A stretch of 64,000 nt of DNA from Basidiobolus meristosporus CBS 931.73 (Eukaryota > Basidiobolomycota > Basidiobolomycetes > Basidiobolales > Basidiobolaceae): assembly GCA_002104905.1 (NCBI GenBank), contig MCFE01000046.1:124001-188000 (forward strand), given 5' to 3'. A program made the position numbers and the translations under genes. The notes beneath the pieces were generated by a model. It was not told where the DNA came from. It saw only the letters and a program-made list of their open reading frames with translations, and did not search any database. Below, one piece after another: positions 33,928-44,590 of the stretch. Numbering within the stretch: the stretch's first letter is position 1; every line of letters starts with the position of its first letter.

Positions 33928-34209
33928 CACACCAGTCTACAGTAAAGAAGCATCCACAGGAAGCGTCTACACGCTGACCATCCAGATAAATTGGAAATCG
34001 CCAAATTGTTCCATCATCTGGGCCATAGGCAACCTTATGGCATTTAATGACCATGGGCTTACCATATCAGTGAATCATGCTTGGTGGGAATGATTTAACT
34101 TGTTTAAATGTATTTAGGGTTCAATGTCTATGTATATACAGCAAACAGCAAACAGCAAACAACCAAAGAGATATCACACAACAAATGAGCATCACTCAAC
34201 AATTGGCCA

Positions 34210-35042
34210 TCACTCCAGATCGTTGTCAGGTTGCGCCCCGTAATTCATGTCATACTGCTGAGGCTGCCAGTCGTTGTTTGCTGCCGCGTGGGGCAGACGG
34301 GCTCCATCGGGCAATTTGAACGGCGGGAAGGGGTTGTAGTTGGAATACTCTGGTGCTTGTGCCTGAGTGTCCATCATCTTTCTGGGCTTTCGGGACATCC
34401 ATGACTCGGCTTTGAGGATCATTCGGGTTCCCTGTGCCCCCGTAGATGGAGTTAAGCCCACGGCTGCGCTCGAGCATATCCGCCTCAGTATTTGCCAGCT
34501 TCGAGTTAAAGGCCTCGATAGCTTTCGTGAGTAGCCCGTTGAGACGCTGCGCTGAAGAAGTCCTCGGCGTTGGAAACGGAGACAGATCTGGTGCTGAGGG
34601 AACCGGTCTATTTGTCTGTAGTCGAGCCCATCAGTATCCACCTGCATGGACATCTATTCGGGAATGCAAAACTCACCTGCTGTGGTTTGAGGAAATGATC
34701 GGCAACTGTGGCGAGGTACGTCAGATTGGATTGCAGCCGAGATTGATAACTATTCGCAAGTGAAAAAGTGAGTTTAAAACTACCCCTTGACGACGCTACT
34801 TTCTCTACAAATTACATTGCGAATTCAGGGTCGTTTACCCAGCCTTTGTTCTGGAAATCCACGCAGACGCGGATGAGCTCCGAATTGATGTCCAACACCT
34901 AAGAAAGTGGAGAGAGAACGGTTGGTCAATGTTACGATTGTTACAACGAGCCGCTTGGGAGTATTGCGGGTACCATTTGGACATTTCGAGCGCTGAATTC
35001 CGGTAGTAGACTCGGCTGATACTCCTGTTGCTCCGGCTCCAT
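34210..35042 (-). CDS. SSXT (SS18) domain protein
   Basis: Exons 35042-34974, 34898-34816, 34749-34677 and 34615 onward join in phase. Residues 18-75 form the SSXT motif ([20 protein letters not shown], then [18 protein letters not shown]), as in human SS18, a subunit of BAF/SWI-SNF chromatin remodellers. A helical segment follows ([19 protein letters not shown]). The 3' end is uncertain: the same frame stops at 34250, but a protein-like Pro/Gln/Tyr-rich tail ([20 protein letters not shown]) in another frame ends at 34210. A 44 base intron or a frameshift would join them. The likely role is in chromatin remodelling, by family. Divergent from RPS29, 219 bases apart. Confidence 0.75.
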
Positions 35043-35261
35043 GTTGTTGTTAGGCGAGGAACCTTGGCCGCTCGTGTTTATTATGAAATCGGAAAGGATC
35101 AATCAGCAAGGCAACTGAGATTGGACCCAAAAATCAGCCGTGAAAAATCAGGGGCGAGCTCCGCATCACCATTGGTCAGGGAGGAATTTTTCTCTACTTT
35201 AATAACGGATTTCATGTCAGGAGACCCTTCTCTTTCTCTTTCGAAGTCGTACTGCGAAAAC

Positions 35262-35432
35262 ATGGCTCACGAAAACGTTTGGAACTCCCGCCCCCGTCAA
35301 TACGGTAAAGGTTCTCGTCAATGCCGCGTGTGCACCCATCGCGCCGGTCTCATCCGTAAATACGGTTTGAACGTCTGCAGACAATGCTTCCGTCAATATG
35401 CTTCTGACATTGGTTTCGCCAAGTACCGTTAA
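35262..35432 (+). CDS. RPS29: 40S ribosomal protein S29 (uS14)
   Basis: An uninterrupted frame of 56 residues, exactly the usual length. It has the zinc-binding C-x2-C...C-x2-C arrangement ([22 protein letters not shown]), split here by residues of the uS14 family, and the C-terminal [14 protein letters not shown]. It lies near the decoding side of the small subunit head. The ATG at 35262 follows a pyrimidine-rich leader (CTTTCTCTTTCG), common in ribosomal protein genes. Codon choice is biased to C-ending codons, as for high expression. Confidence 0.97.
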   Translation: MAHENVWNSRPRQYGKGSRQCRVCTHRAGLIRKYGLNVCRQCFRQYASDIGFAKYR

Positions 35433-35766
35433 ACCACTCAGTAGTCGTTTTGCTCCGACTTCCGATCATAAACCTTTTGTGTAGCTTTCCTTTAAACTCG
35501 CAAAATAAAAACCTTCGGATAATTCGTCGTACCTTTCACATTGCATTCCACTATTATGTGCAAGGAGTGACCATCGTTGGCAATGGATGTGTAGTGCAAC
35601 AGGATAGATATCAGCGCGAGCCGAGGAAACACAGACGCAGGTGGATTCGATTAATATTTTTGAGATTTTTATTTCACTGCATTTAGAAAGATTGCTAGCC
35701 AAATCCAAAGCATCATATACTGGATGATTGGCACTAGCTCCATGTGCACATCGCGAAAGACTAGTA

Positions 35767-36428
35767 CTAACGGTTGCCTGCGAGGGGAAAAACATGGTTA
35801 GCAAGCTATCGATCACACGGGAAACGAACTGCAACATACTCTTGGCAACACGCTCCAACTCGTCCTTCTTCTTGATGGCGTAGCTGTTGGAGGAGCCCTT
35901 GGCAGCGTTGATGAGTTCATCAGCCAAGCACTCGGCGATGGTCTTGACGTTTCTGAAGGCAGACTCACGAGTGCCGGTGGTCAAGAGGTGAATGGCCTGG
36001 TTGACTCTTCTCAAAGGAGAAACATCAACGGCCTGTCTACGGACAGTACCGGAGCTACCGATACGGGTAGAGTCTTCACGTGGGCCACTGTTGATGATGG
36101 CGTCGATGAGGACTTGGATGGGGTTCTGGTCAGTGAGAAGGTTGATAATCTCAAAAGCGTGCTTGACAATGCGGACGGCCATGAGCTTTTTGCCGTTGTT
36201 GCGACCGTGCATCATGAGGGAGTTGGTCAAACGCTCGACAATAGGGCATTGGGCCTTTCTGAACTTCTTGGTGGCGTATCTACCGGCGGTGTGAGGCAAG
36301 TAGACGGGGGCTCTCACTTGGAGGTAGTCGGTCAAAGAGATGTCCTTGATCTCAAGATCTTCGTAGGACCACTTGTTGAAGAGCTGAATGCCCTGAGCAT
36401 CCCCAATGATTTCAGCAGGAAGAGCCAT
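35767..36428 (-). CDS. RPS5: 40S ribosomal protein S5 (uS7)
   Basis: Two exons, 36428-35840 and 35777-35767, with the last intron (62 bases, GTATGT...CAG) leaving only 11 coding bases that complete the conserved ...VAKSNR end. The protein has 199 residues. Family marks: [65 protein letters not shown] and [16 protein letters not shown]. It binds the 3' domain of 18S rRNA at the exit site. The start is the ATG at 36428 with a good context (GGAACATGG); in-frame Met codons at 36446 and 36452 are alternatives. Divergent from the Ras gene, 367 bases apart. Confidence 0.95.
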
Positions 36429-36795
36429 GTTCCGGTATGCCTTCATAAGCAACTTGGTTAGTATGCGCGTAGAGGATGGATGTACGGCGACTATGGCTGT
36501 TCATGTCAACTGTACCGTTAGCTAAAGGAAGTTAAACCCGACAGGAAAGGAGGATCCGGTCAGATTTCGCGGTGTATTTTGTTCATTGAGATTCCGATTT
36601 TTTTACCCAGCCAATCACTTAGGACTGCATCTCACCATCATCATCATCCTAGGCATTGTTCTTATTTCTCCGAGAGTCGGTAGACACAAGAGGCTTGTGC
36701 AACCACATGGGCTATATTTTACCTTGGGTCGAGTGATGAGTGATGAGTGATTGCACTGGTCTCGATTTCGTTTTTTCCTCTTCCGTTTTTCTGAC
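36429..36795. promoter_or_regulatory. Divergent promoter region RPS5 / Ras gene
   Basis: The 367 bases between two divergent start codons must hold both promoters. A pyrimidine-rich run (CGTTTTTTCCTCTTCCG) sits just before the Ras ATG. A CTAAC branch-point-like sequence near 36455 on the minus strand hints at a possible 5' leader intron of RPS5. No TATA box is obvious. Confidence 0.4.
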
Positions 36796-37784
36796 ATGCT
36801 CTCTTCGGCCAAGTATTCTGTGGTTATCTTAGGCGGTGGTGGTGTGGGGAAATCCGCCATCACCCTGAATTTCGTTCGCAAGCAGTAAGTCTCCCTTCCG
36901 CTGCCCTCTTTCTCCCTCTTCCCCCTCTTTCCCCCCGCGCTAACTTCCATTCGGTCCAGATTTGTAGAAGAGTGAGTTTGCCTGTTCCATTTAAAGTCAC
37001 CCCGGCCTGTACTAAGTTGTTGCCATGCGTCGCTTGCCATGCTAGATATGACCCAACCATTGGTATATATTTGTCTTCTATTCTATGGTCTTGACTCCCA
37101 CGCTCAACAATATATTAGAGGACTGCTATTGCAAAGCACTTGTGTTGGATGGTGTGGAATACAACCTCGATATTACTGATACCGCAGGTCAAGAGGAATA
37201 CCGGTATATTGCCTTTCTCTAAAGTCTCGAGTTTGCCTCGACCATTGACCAAGCAATGTGATGTAGCGGCCTGTTTGGTGACAAGTTTATGCGACAAGGA
37301 GACGGCTTCATCTGCGTCTACTCCATCACCTCCAAGGACTCCCTTGAGGAGTTGGACGCCATTGTCAACCAAATCTATCGCGCCAAAGAGGGCGAGCCAG
37401 TATGTTTTAGCGACTCCCTGGCTGCCTATTTTCGATGATAACATTTGTCTGTAGTGTCCCATTGTAATCGTAGGGAACAAATGCGACCTGGAGCAGTTGC
37501 GCGAGGTATCCGTCGAACAGGGCCGTGCGTTCGCCCAGCACTCGAACGCCTCATTTTTGGAAACCAGGTAAACCTCCTCTCCTCCCTCGGCCCGCGCCAC
37601 AAATTGCTGATGTTTGTGTATGCCAAGTGCCAAAACCCGGATCAACATCGATGAAGCCTTCGAGCTGATTGTCCAAGAAATCCGCCGGCAAACCACAGGG
37701 TCATCACCCGTGAAGCCAGCTTCAAAGCCCACCGCCGAAGGTGACCGCAAGGATGAAGGCTCTCACTGCTGCATTGTTCAATGA
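36796..37784 (+). CDS. Ras family small GTPase
   Basis: There are seven exons, 36796-36884, 36960-36971, 37046-37062, 37119-37203, 37267-37399, 37455-37567 and 37628-37784, all in phase, giving 201 residues. All Ras boxes are present: P-loop GGGGVGKS, effector DPTIEDCYCK, DTAGQEEY, NKCDL and ETSAK. The C-terminus CCIVQ is a CaaX box (CIVQ) for pr enylation with a neighbouring cysteine that may be palmitoylated, so it is a membrane switch. The effector loop and GQEEYRGLF place it in the Ras branch rather than Rho or Rab; Rsr1/Rheb relatives are less likely. The second and third exons are only 12 and 17 bases. Confidence 0.92.
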
Positions 37785-38128
37785 ACCGCTTTACTATTGT
37801 ATTGTACAATAACCTACGAACTCATAGTATTTAATAATAATCATGCAAGTTGCTCTATATAACCATGATCGTATGTTGGCGTGTCTATTAAACCAATCCC
37901 AATCCCTTGGGGCGAGTCAGCGCCTATTGACAAGCCATCTCCATCTATCTCTCGCTGCTAGCACCTTCTGAACAAGGCCTTGGACACCCCTAACTCTTCT
38001 GTCCAAGCCAACACCTATTAAACTAAGCATTTCTATGTAACCTGAGTTGGTCTTTATTTGAGTAGCGAGACTGTAGGCAAACATGGGATGTAGGGCCCAA
38101 GTCGAGTACATCCAGGAATTGAATTCGA
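37785..38128. other. Convergent intergenic region
   Basis: No gene is seen between the 3' ends of the Ras gene and RPL43. AT-rich stretches with AATAATAATC near 37838 may carry polyadenylation signals for the Ras transcript. Confidence 0.5.
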
Positions 38129-38468
38129 TTAAGATTCCATCAATTCACGAAGACGACGGACAGTGCTTCTGACGGTGGCAGCAGCGGTGGTAGAGACAGT
38201 CCAGGCACCACCAGCCATCACCTTACGGCAACCACGGCATTCCCAGATACCAACGGATTGACGCTTGACGGCATCCTTGCCACAGAAAGTGCAGGTGTAC
38301 TTGGCGTGCTGGGTGATTTCCATCTTCTTCACTTGCTTTCTGAGGGAAGCACCATAACGGGTACCGTACTTACCGACGACTCCGACCTTTTTAGTGCGCT
38401 TGGCCTGTGGGCGGGAACGTTAGTTGGTGCATGGATGGATGAATTGGGGTTCGATGCTAACTGACCAT
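38129..38468 (-). CDS. RPL43: 60S ribosomal protein L43 (eL43, L37a)
   Basis: The ATG alone forms exon 1 (38468-38466), followed by a 61 base intron (GTCAGT...CAG) and exon 2 (38404-38129), giving 92 residues as in yeast. Family marks are [19 protein letters not shown], the zinc ribbon [12 protein letters not shown]...[11 protein letters not shown], and the ending [10 protein letters not shown]. The ATG-only exon is supported because exon 2 begins exactly with the conserved second residue. Divergent from SMC6. Confidence 0.95.
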
Positions 38469-38866
38469 TTGGACTGTAGTTGATCCTGAAAAGGATGAAA
38501 AAGAGAGAATCTTCTCGTCGCAATGCTACTTTTCATAAGCCTCAGAAGAGTGACGCTGATTGGCCCACATCTCGTACGATCTAAATTGCCTACCTTTGGC
38601 CAGCAAACCGCACCGTGATTAAGTTGGCCGGCACATCGACTGCGGTACGGGGTTCAGTGGTCCCAAAATATAGGCATTGATCAAATCAGTTTTTTTCCCA
38701 TCTGGAGGGCTGGGTTTAAATGTTTATTTACACATACTGTACGGAGCAGACACCGGCTATTTGACTCAGTTTCCGATTCTTACCTTGGAAAGGTGCATTT
38801 TCGCGTCCAACAAGCCTTGGTCGTAAACACCAAAAGCTTTACTTACGATGGGGGTTAGGCATTTCA
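38469..38866. promoter_or_regulatory. Divergent promoter region RPL43 / SMC6
   Basis: About 400 bases between the two divergent genes. A GTTTATTTACACATACTG stretch near 38720 and a TTTTTTTCCC run near 38690 are the only notable features. Some of it may encode the unassigned N-terminus of SMC6. Confidence 0.35.
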
Positions 38867-41800
38867 ATGAGCACCTGCATAGATGTGTTGTCTGGTATTA
38901 ACCTGTGCCGAACCTGCTTGTTCTGGGTTTCCTTCCCTCTAGGCCGAAGCACAACTTGGAGTTATCGAGTCGATCGAGCTGGTGAATTTTATGTGCCACC
39001 GCTACTTAAAAGTGAATCTTGGTCCCAAAATCAACTTTATCATTGGTCATAATGGAAGTAGGTGGTTTTCTCCTCGATTGCCCAGGAATCCTGTTAAACG
39101 ATCTCCCTGTACCGTTAGGTGGAAAGAGTGCGATCCTTTCGGGTATCACCATTTGTCTCGGTGGAAAGGCCACTGTGACCAACCGTGCTAGCAATCTCAA
39201 AAGCTTGATCCGTGAGGGCTCCTCGTATGTTTTTGGATTCCTTTGTTTGGGTTACGCAAAACCCGGCTAACTCGCAACGTGTACGGAAGTGTAGGTCAAG
39301 TGGTTGTGAAACTTCGTAATCAAGGATCGGAGGCTTACAAGCCCGAAGTTTATGGTGATTGCGTTATGGTGGAGCGTAGGATATCGCGAGACGGCAACAA
39401 TGGTTATAAAATCAAATCTTCTGACGGTAAAACGATTTCCACCAAACGTGAAGAGCTCTCTGCCATTTGCGACCACATGGGAATCCAGATCGACAATCCC
39501 ATGAATGTGCTGTCCCAAGACACCGCTAGACAGTTTCTTAACTCCACCTCACCCGAGGAGAAGTATAAGGTGAGTCGAAGGGGATGATTGCTCTATGTAT
39601 CAATGAGCTACTCTGACAAACCATTCAGTTCTTTCTCAGAGGAACTCAGCTGACCCAGCTCAGTGAGGACAACGAAATCATACGTGAAAGTATTGACACT
39701 ACCGAGAATATTATACGGAATAAGAAGCAGGTAGATATTCGCACTAAGAGACAGTCACACAGAGGCACCCGCTGACCGAGATTTCATATTCTCCCAGGTT
39801 CTGCCTGATCTTCTCAAAGAAGCAAAAAACGCCGAAAGTCGGTTCAAAGACATGGAGCAGGCACGTGAGTTGCGTCTAAAAGTCGAGGCTTTGAAGCGCG
39901 AAATCGCGTGGGCGCAGGTGGTAGAGAAGGAGGAATCCCTGCATATCGCCGAAAGCCGACTACAAAAAGGCCAGAAGAAGCTCCCGGCCATTCAAAACGA
40001 ATTGGACAAAGAGAGCAATCATTTTGAACGAATTACCGCCCGCATCAGCGAGCTTGAGGAGGAGAAGGAAGAGCAACAAATGGCACTGCGGCCACTCGAA
40101 AAGCGAAAGCAAGAGCCCATAGAGGCACTCAAAGAGAAACGGCGGCAGCTTCAGGATTTCCAGCACGAAACACAGGAAATCAACGGCACCTTCAAGAGCC
40201 TAAGGTCCAACCTGGCCGAATTGGAGAAAAAAATCCAGGATGAAACTAGCAAGCTCAACGGGGACAATTCCAACAGACGCGAAGAAATCCTGAGCAAAAT
40301 CAAAGCGCTCGAGTCGGAGATAGAAACTGCCAAGCGGGAGATTGAGGAATCGCGCGAGAAGCAAAAGGAATACGACGTATCAAGTGCCGAGGCCAAAGAG
40401 CGCTACTCCCAAATCAGGGAGTCCATCAAGTCGATCGAGCGGGAGGTCTCCGAGCTCAAGGAGAATATCCAACGCTTGGAGGATCAAAAAACCAATCGAC
40501 TGAAGGCGTTCGGGCCAATGATGCCGGAGATCTTGAAGGAGATCGAGCGTGAAGGCCGCTGGAAGTCCAAGCCTGTCGGGCCGATAGGTGCGTATACGAA
40601 GCTGCGGAAAAGCGAATGGGCCGACACCATGGAGTCCCTTGTAGGGAATCTATTGGACTGCTTTATTGTGGAGTATCATCAAGATCGACAGCTTTTGCAG
40701 GGCATTCTGCACAAGTACAAGTGCCCCAGCAAGATTTTCGTCAGCAGAAACGACGACTTCGACTACTCTGCCGGCGAGCCCGACAAACGCTTCCTCACGG
40801 CGCTCCGGGTCTTGGAATTCAGCCATGATTTTGTGAAGAGACAGATGATTGTGCACGCCAACATCGAGCAGACCATCTTGATAGAGAGTCGTGCCGAGGC
40901 TAATCGTGTCATGGGAAACGGGTTTCCAACGAACGTGAATTCGTGTTTCACCATGGATGGCTTTAAGGTTGGTCATCGAGGAGGAGGCTATGCCACGCAA
41001 GCGATGAATCAATACAGAGGCCCGCCACGGTTTACGCAGGACCTCGACAAACGAATCCAGCAGTACCAGTACAGCGTCCAGGAGAAGCTGGAGACGCTCA
41101 GCACACAGAACGATCGGCTGAAAGAAGTTGATTTTGAGATACGCGAGGCGGATAGAAAGAAGCAAATGCTCAACAACAAAATCGGCAACTCGCAGAAAGA
41201 CATTGCATTCAAGAGTCGCACCATCCGCCAGCTACACGATCAGCTTCAAGAGGATGAGCCGGCCAACATCGTAGCTCTGGAAGAGGCTAAGCAGGATACC
41301 GAGCGCCAAATAGACCTGATCAAGAAGCAGTTCGAGCAGCTTCAACTCCAGAAAACCCAGATCGCTGAGGAGGAGAAAGGGCTAAGAGACGAGCTGGACG
41401 AGATCAAGCGCGAGATCGAGTCAGCGTTGGACAAGCTGGAGCAAATCAAGAACAAGATTGACGACCAGGTCAACGAAAGAATCCAGTGCGAGACGAACAA
41501 GCAATATTGGATCAACAAGCTGGAAGACGAGCAGGGGAAACTTACCGAGCTGGAGAACGAGGTTGCTCGACGTCAGCTAGTGGTAGACGAGACCACCGCA
41601 CAGGCCAGAGAATACTGTCCGGAGCGTGTAGAGGTCACAAAGAACGCCGCTCAACTGGATCGCGAGATCAACCAGATTCAGCTGCGGTTGAAGGAATCAG
41701 AGAAGGGATTCGGCGGCACCATAGAGGAGGTGCTGCGGGACATGAAAAGCAAGGTTGACTCGTACCGCAAAGCCAAGACAGAGATAGCCAACATGGAGCG

Positions 41801-42359
41801 CTTCGTGCGCGACCTGAAGTACGCTCTAGGGCTGCGACTAAAGCGGTGGGATGACTTCCGGAGCTACATCGCTAAACGGGCCAGGATCAATTTCCATTGG
41901 AACCTTGCCCAGCGTGGCTACAGCGGGAAATTGGAGTTCGATCACAAAAGCCGCAAGCTCAATCCACGCGTTCAGGTCGACGACCAGGCCGAGAATCTCA
42001 CCCGAGACAAAGACCCAAAGTCGTTGTCAGGGGGAGAAAAGAGCTTCTCAACCATTTGCTTGCTCTTGTCGTTGTGGGAAGCTATGGGGTGCCCCATCCG
42101 ATGGTAGGGTCCAGTCCAGTTGTTCTGCGTGTGCTAGCTAACTAACCTCTTATCCAGCCTAGATGAGTTCGACGTGTTCATGGATGCTGTGAATCGTAAA
42201 ATAAGCATGCGAATGATGATTGAAAGCGCGCGGCAGGCCGATGAGACCCAATACATCCTCATCACCCCTCAGGACATGAGCAACGTCTCCCCAGGGCCGG
42301 ATATTCGAGTACATCGACTGAACGACCCCGAGCGCAACCAGCCGACCCTCCACGATTAA
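38867..42359 (+). CDS. SMC6: SMC6, subunit of the SMC5/6 complex
   Basis: Well-supported exons are 38943-39057, 39119-39224, 39290-39569, 39629-39730, 39798-42103 and 42158-42359, about 1036 residues. The N-terminal ATPase half has NFMCHRYLKVNLGPKINF and Walker A GHNGSGKSAIL; then FLNSTSPEEKYKFFLRGTQL, a long coiled coil, a hinge near codon 400 (KPVGPIGAYTKL), a second coiled coil, the signature LSGGEKSFSTI and Walker B CLDEFDVFMD. The wording of these boxes is that of SMC6 rather than SMC5. The complex acts in DNA repair and chromosome segregation. The first exon is not settled: an ATG at 38867 with a donor at 38895 and an acceptor at 38948 is in phase. Confidence 0.93.
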
Positions 42360-42773
42360 GCAGTGTACATCCGCCTTGCCCCCATCCCTCACATGCCATC
42401 CTAGTGTATAATAAGTTGGTAATGCTTCTTGGTTCTCCCAGCCAATCCGATCTTTGCGCTCCCTGTCTAGCAACCATAATACAACGCTTAGTAGATACAT
42501 CCACGCCTCCGCACATTCACCTCGTAGTTGGTTTATTTCCCTATTTACTGAATGAATTTCCAAGATCGGACCAGCCGACCCACAATAGACAACGAATAAA
42601 ATAGACCGAATCGCAGTTTAGGCAAATATCCCGGACACAATGGGCAACCATTCACCGAATTCATATCCCGGATACAATGGGCAATCGTTCACCGAATTCT
42701 CCGCTGCAGCATTCGGCGGATTCCACCTCGTTTATATTGGCGTGGTGGGGCTTCTCTTCAGACAGCTGCTCGG
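42360..42773. other. Intergenic region upstream of the tetraspanin gene
   Basis: This tandem-oriented gap between SMC6 and the tetraspanin gene holds the 37 base direct repeat described separately. TTTATATTGG near 42731 is a possible TATA element some 40 bases before the tetraspanin ATG. Confidence 0.45.
42626..42699. repeat. Tandem duplication of a 37 base unit
   Basis: Two adjacent copies beginning ATATCCCGG and ending CACCGAATTC occur at 42626-42662 and 42663-42699, differing at about three positions. They lie about 75-150 bases upstream of the tetraspanin start codon, so they may duplicate a promoter element. Confidence 0.8.
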
Positions 42774-43528
42774 ATGACGATAAGCTTCAGCATTAGGATA
42801 TCCTTCTTCATTCTCACCCTGATCTTCATGGCATCGGGGTTTGTGGCCATCAGCGTGGGCACGTATTTCTGGGTCACCCCGTACGCTCGGCGGCGAGTGG
42901 TGGTCACGCACGACATGTTAATTGGTTTGGGGGATTTCACTGCGTTCTGCTTCATCCATCGGATACTAATCGACAGCATAGCCGGGCTGACGATTGGTGT
43001 ACTGGCCATACTATCATCGTTTACCGGATTCCGTGGTTTCACCCATCCCATTCGAAACAAGAAATGGCTGATGCTCTACGGTTGGCTGGTGGTGGGGATA
43101 CTGGTGATCGAGCTTGCACTAGGGGCGGTCATTTGGTTCAGATCGCTGGGGATTCGCGATGATTTCTCGGCCAAATGGAGATCTTGGGATCCCGCGCTGC
43201 GAGGGCTGTTTCAAGAGACGGTACGGTGGTTAACTTGGCGGTTATCTCCGAATGATGGTTAACTTCGTGATTACAGGACGGCTGCTGCGGATACTACCAC
43301 AGCAGGGACTTTCCAGCAGACACCCTCTCGTGCAGGAACCCCGACCGTGATTGGCCAGGCTGTGTGGACATGATCTACATCTACTCGGACAACTACTTGA
43401 GAAACATCTACACCGTGTTGTTCGGGTTCGTGGTGGTGGATCTCTGCGCATTCTTTGGCCTGGTGGTTCTGGTGCAGGCGAGAAACAACCAGGAGAGATA
43501 CGTCAAGGCGGACATGCCAAATCACTAG
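42774..43528 (+). CDS. Tetraspanin
   Basis: There are two exons, 42774-43220 and 43277-43528, joined in phase at the large loop, giving 232 residues. Four membrane spans are visible at about residues 8-33, 61-86, 96-122 and 191-215. The large outer loop between spans 3 and 4 carries the diagnostic CCG motif (DGCCGYYHSRDF) and two more cysteines (LSC and PGC). Fungal tetraspanins such as PLS1 are needed for infection structures in some plant pathogens (established), but the role here is unknown. The assignment is by topology and CCG motif. Confidence 0.85.
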
Positions 43529-43891
43529 ATACCACGTAGAGTAGCAATGCTTCATATTTATTAGGAGGCGGTGTCGACCAATAAAATCATCACACAGTCA
43601 CTTCCGATGGTGGTTTCACTTGACGATGTCTGTTGTCATCTCACTCAACCACGTCAAAGGCTAGAAAACCAGGCCAGAAAGCCAGGCCCTTGATACTTGG
43701 TATCTGTTGCGCATTGGGTTGCATTCCAAAGGCTGCATTCCCAATCCTGCTAATTCCTTAGCCCACCTACACCGACGTGAATCAATTGGATGGAGTGACG
43801 TATGGGCGGGCGAAAAGTTTTCTTCTTGGCACGTGTATATAAGCAACCGCCTGGCCACCCAGGACAACCATCGCATTAGCTAGCAGCTCAA
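43529..43891. other. Intergenic, promoter of the secreted protein gene
   Basis: A TATA element (GTGTATATAAGCAACC, about 43839-43853) lies about 45 bases upstream of the ATG at 43892, which supports that start. No gene is seen. Confidence 0.55.
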
Positions 43892-44524
43892 ATGAAGGGA
43901 TTTCATTTTCACGGTCTTCTTGCCTACATCGTATATCTCACATCACTGAGATCCGCAGCGGGATCACCAATCTACGGTTACGATGGTGAATCCAAGTTAC
44001 CATCACAGCAATGCTTGGAGGTGTTCCAGCAAGTCCAGGCCCAGAATCAGGATAACGGCTGCGTGCCCATTGACAAGATTCTCCCCGTCGCCGCGCAAAT
44101 CAAACTCGATCCGGCCAACGCCGGCCCAAAAATGACCCAGATCGCCGACATCATCTGTCAGCAGTCACCCGCGTGCACACCGCAATTCCTAAACAATTTC
44201 AAGTCGAACATAACCGCCCGCTGTGTTGGAGATGATGCAACCAACCCCATGGTAACCGGTTCCGTCAGACTCATCGACAACTATACTCCGTCCCGAGAGA
44301 TGGGATGTCTGAAGGACCCAACCAACGGGGCGTACTGCGCAGTCGAAGCCGCCGAGTGGGTGATCAAGAACCATCCAGACCCAAACATGCAACCCACCAA
44401 AGAGATGTGCACGCCGTGCACAAAGGGCTGGATAGAGCAGTATGATAAATATTCTCCACAATATCCCGATTTGAAGGACGATCCTTACCTTCCTAAACTG
44501 AAGGCCGTCTGCCAATCACAGTAA
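43892..44524 (+). CDS. Secreted ten-cysteine protein, DUF7729-like
   Basis: An intronless frame of 210 residues. Residues 1-24 form a signal peptide (LLAYIVYLTSLRSAAGS). The mature part has ten cysteines in a regular pattern (QQCLEVF, NGCVPI, DIICQQSPACTP, NITARCVG, MGCLKD, AYCAVEAA, EMCTPCTKG, AVCQS). This resembles extracellular fungal proteins grouped as DUF7729, for which no biochemical role is known; that grouping is from memory of the pattern. A TATA box 45 bases upstream supports the start. Convergent with the first chitin deacetylase, 66 bases apart. Confidence 0.75.
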   Translation: MKGFHFHGLLAYIVYLTSLRSAAGSPIYGYDGESKLPSQQCLEVFQQVQAQNQDNGCVPIDKILPVAAQIKLDPANAGPKMTQIADIICQQSPACTPQFLNNFKSNITARCVGDDATNPMVTGSVRLIDNYTPSREMGCLKDPTNGAYCAVEAAEWVIKNHPDPNMQPTKEMCTPCTKGWIEQYDKYSPQYPDLKDDPYLPKLKAVCQSQ

Positions 44525-44590
44525 CCATGAGCTCAGATAAATAAATTTTATGTGATGATCAGAAAATATACATAGATGTCTCAACGGTTT

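Noticed and set aside
35988-36461. 157 codon plus-strand frame
   Set aside because: Antisense to RPS5, which is certain; no independent features.
40650-41165. 171 codon minus-strand frame
   Set aside because: Antisense to the SMC6 coiled-coil and hinge coding region.
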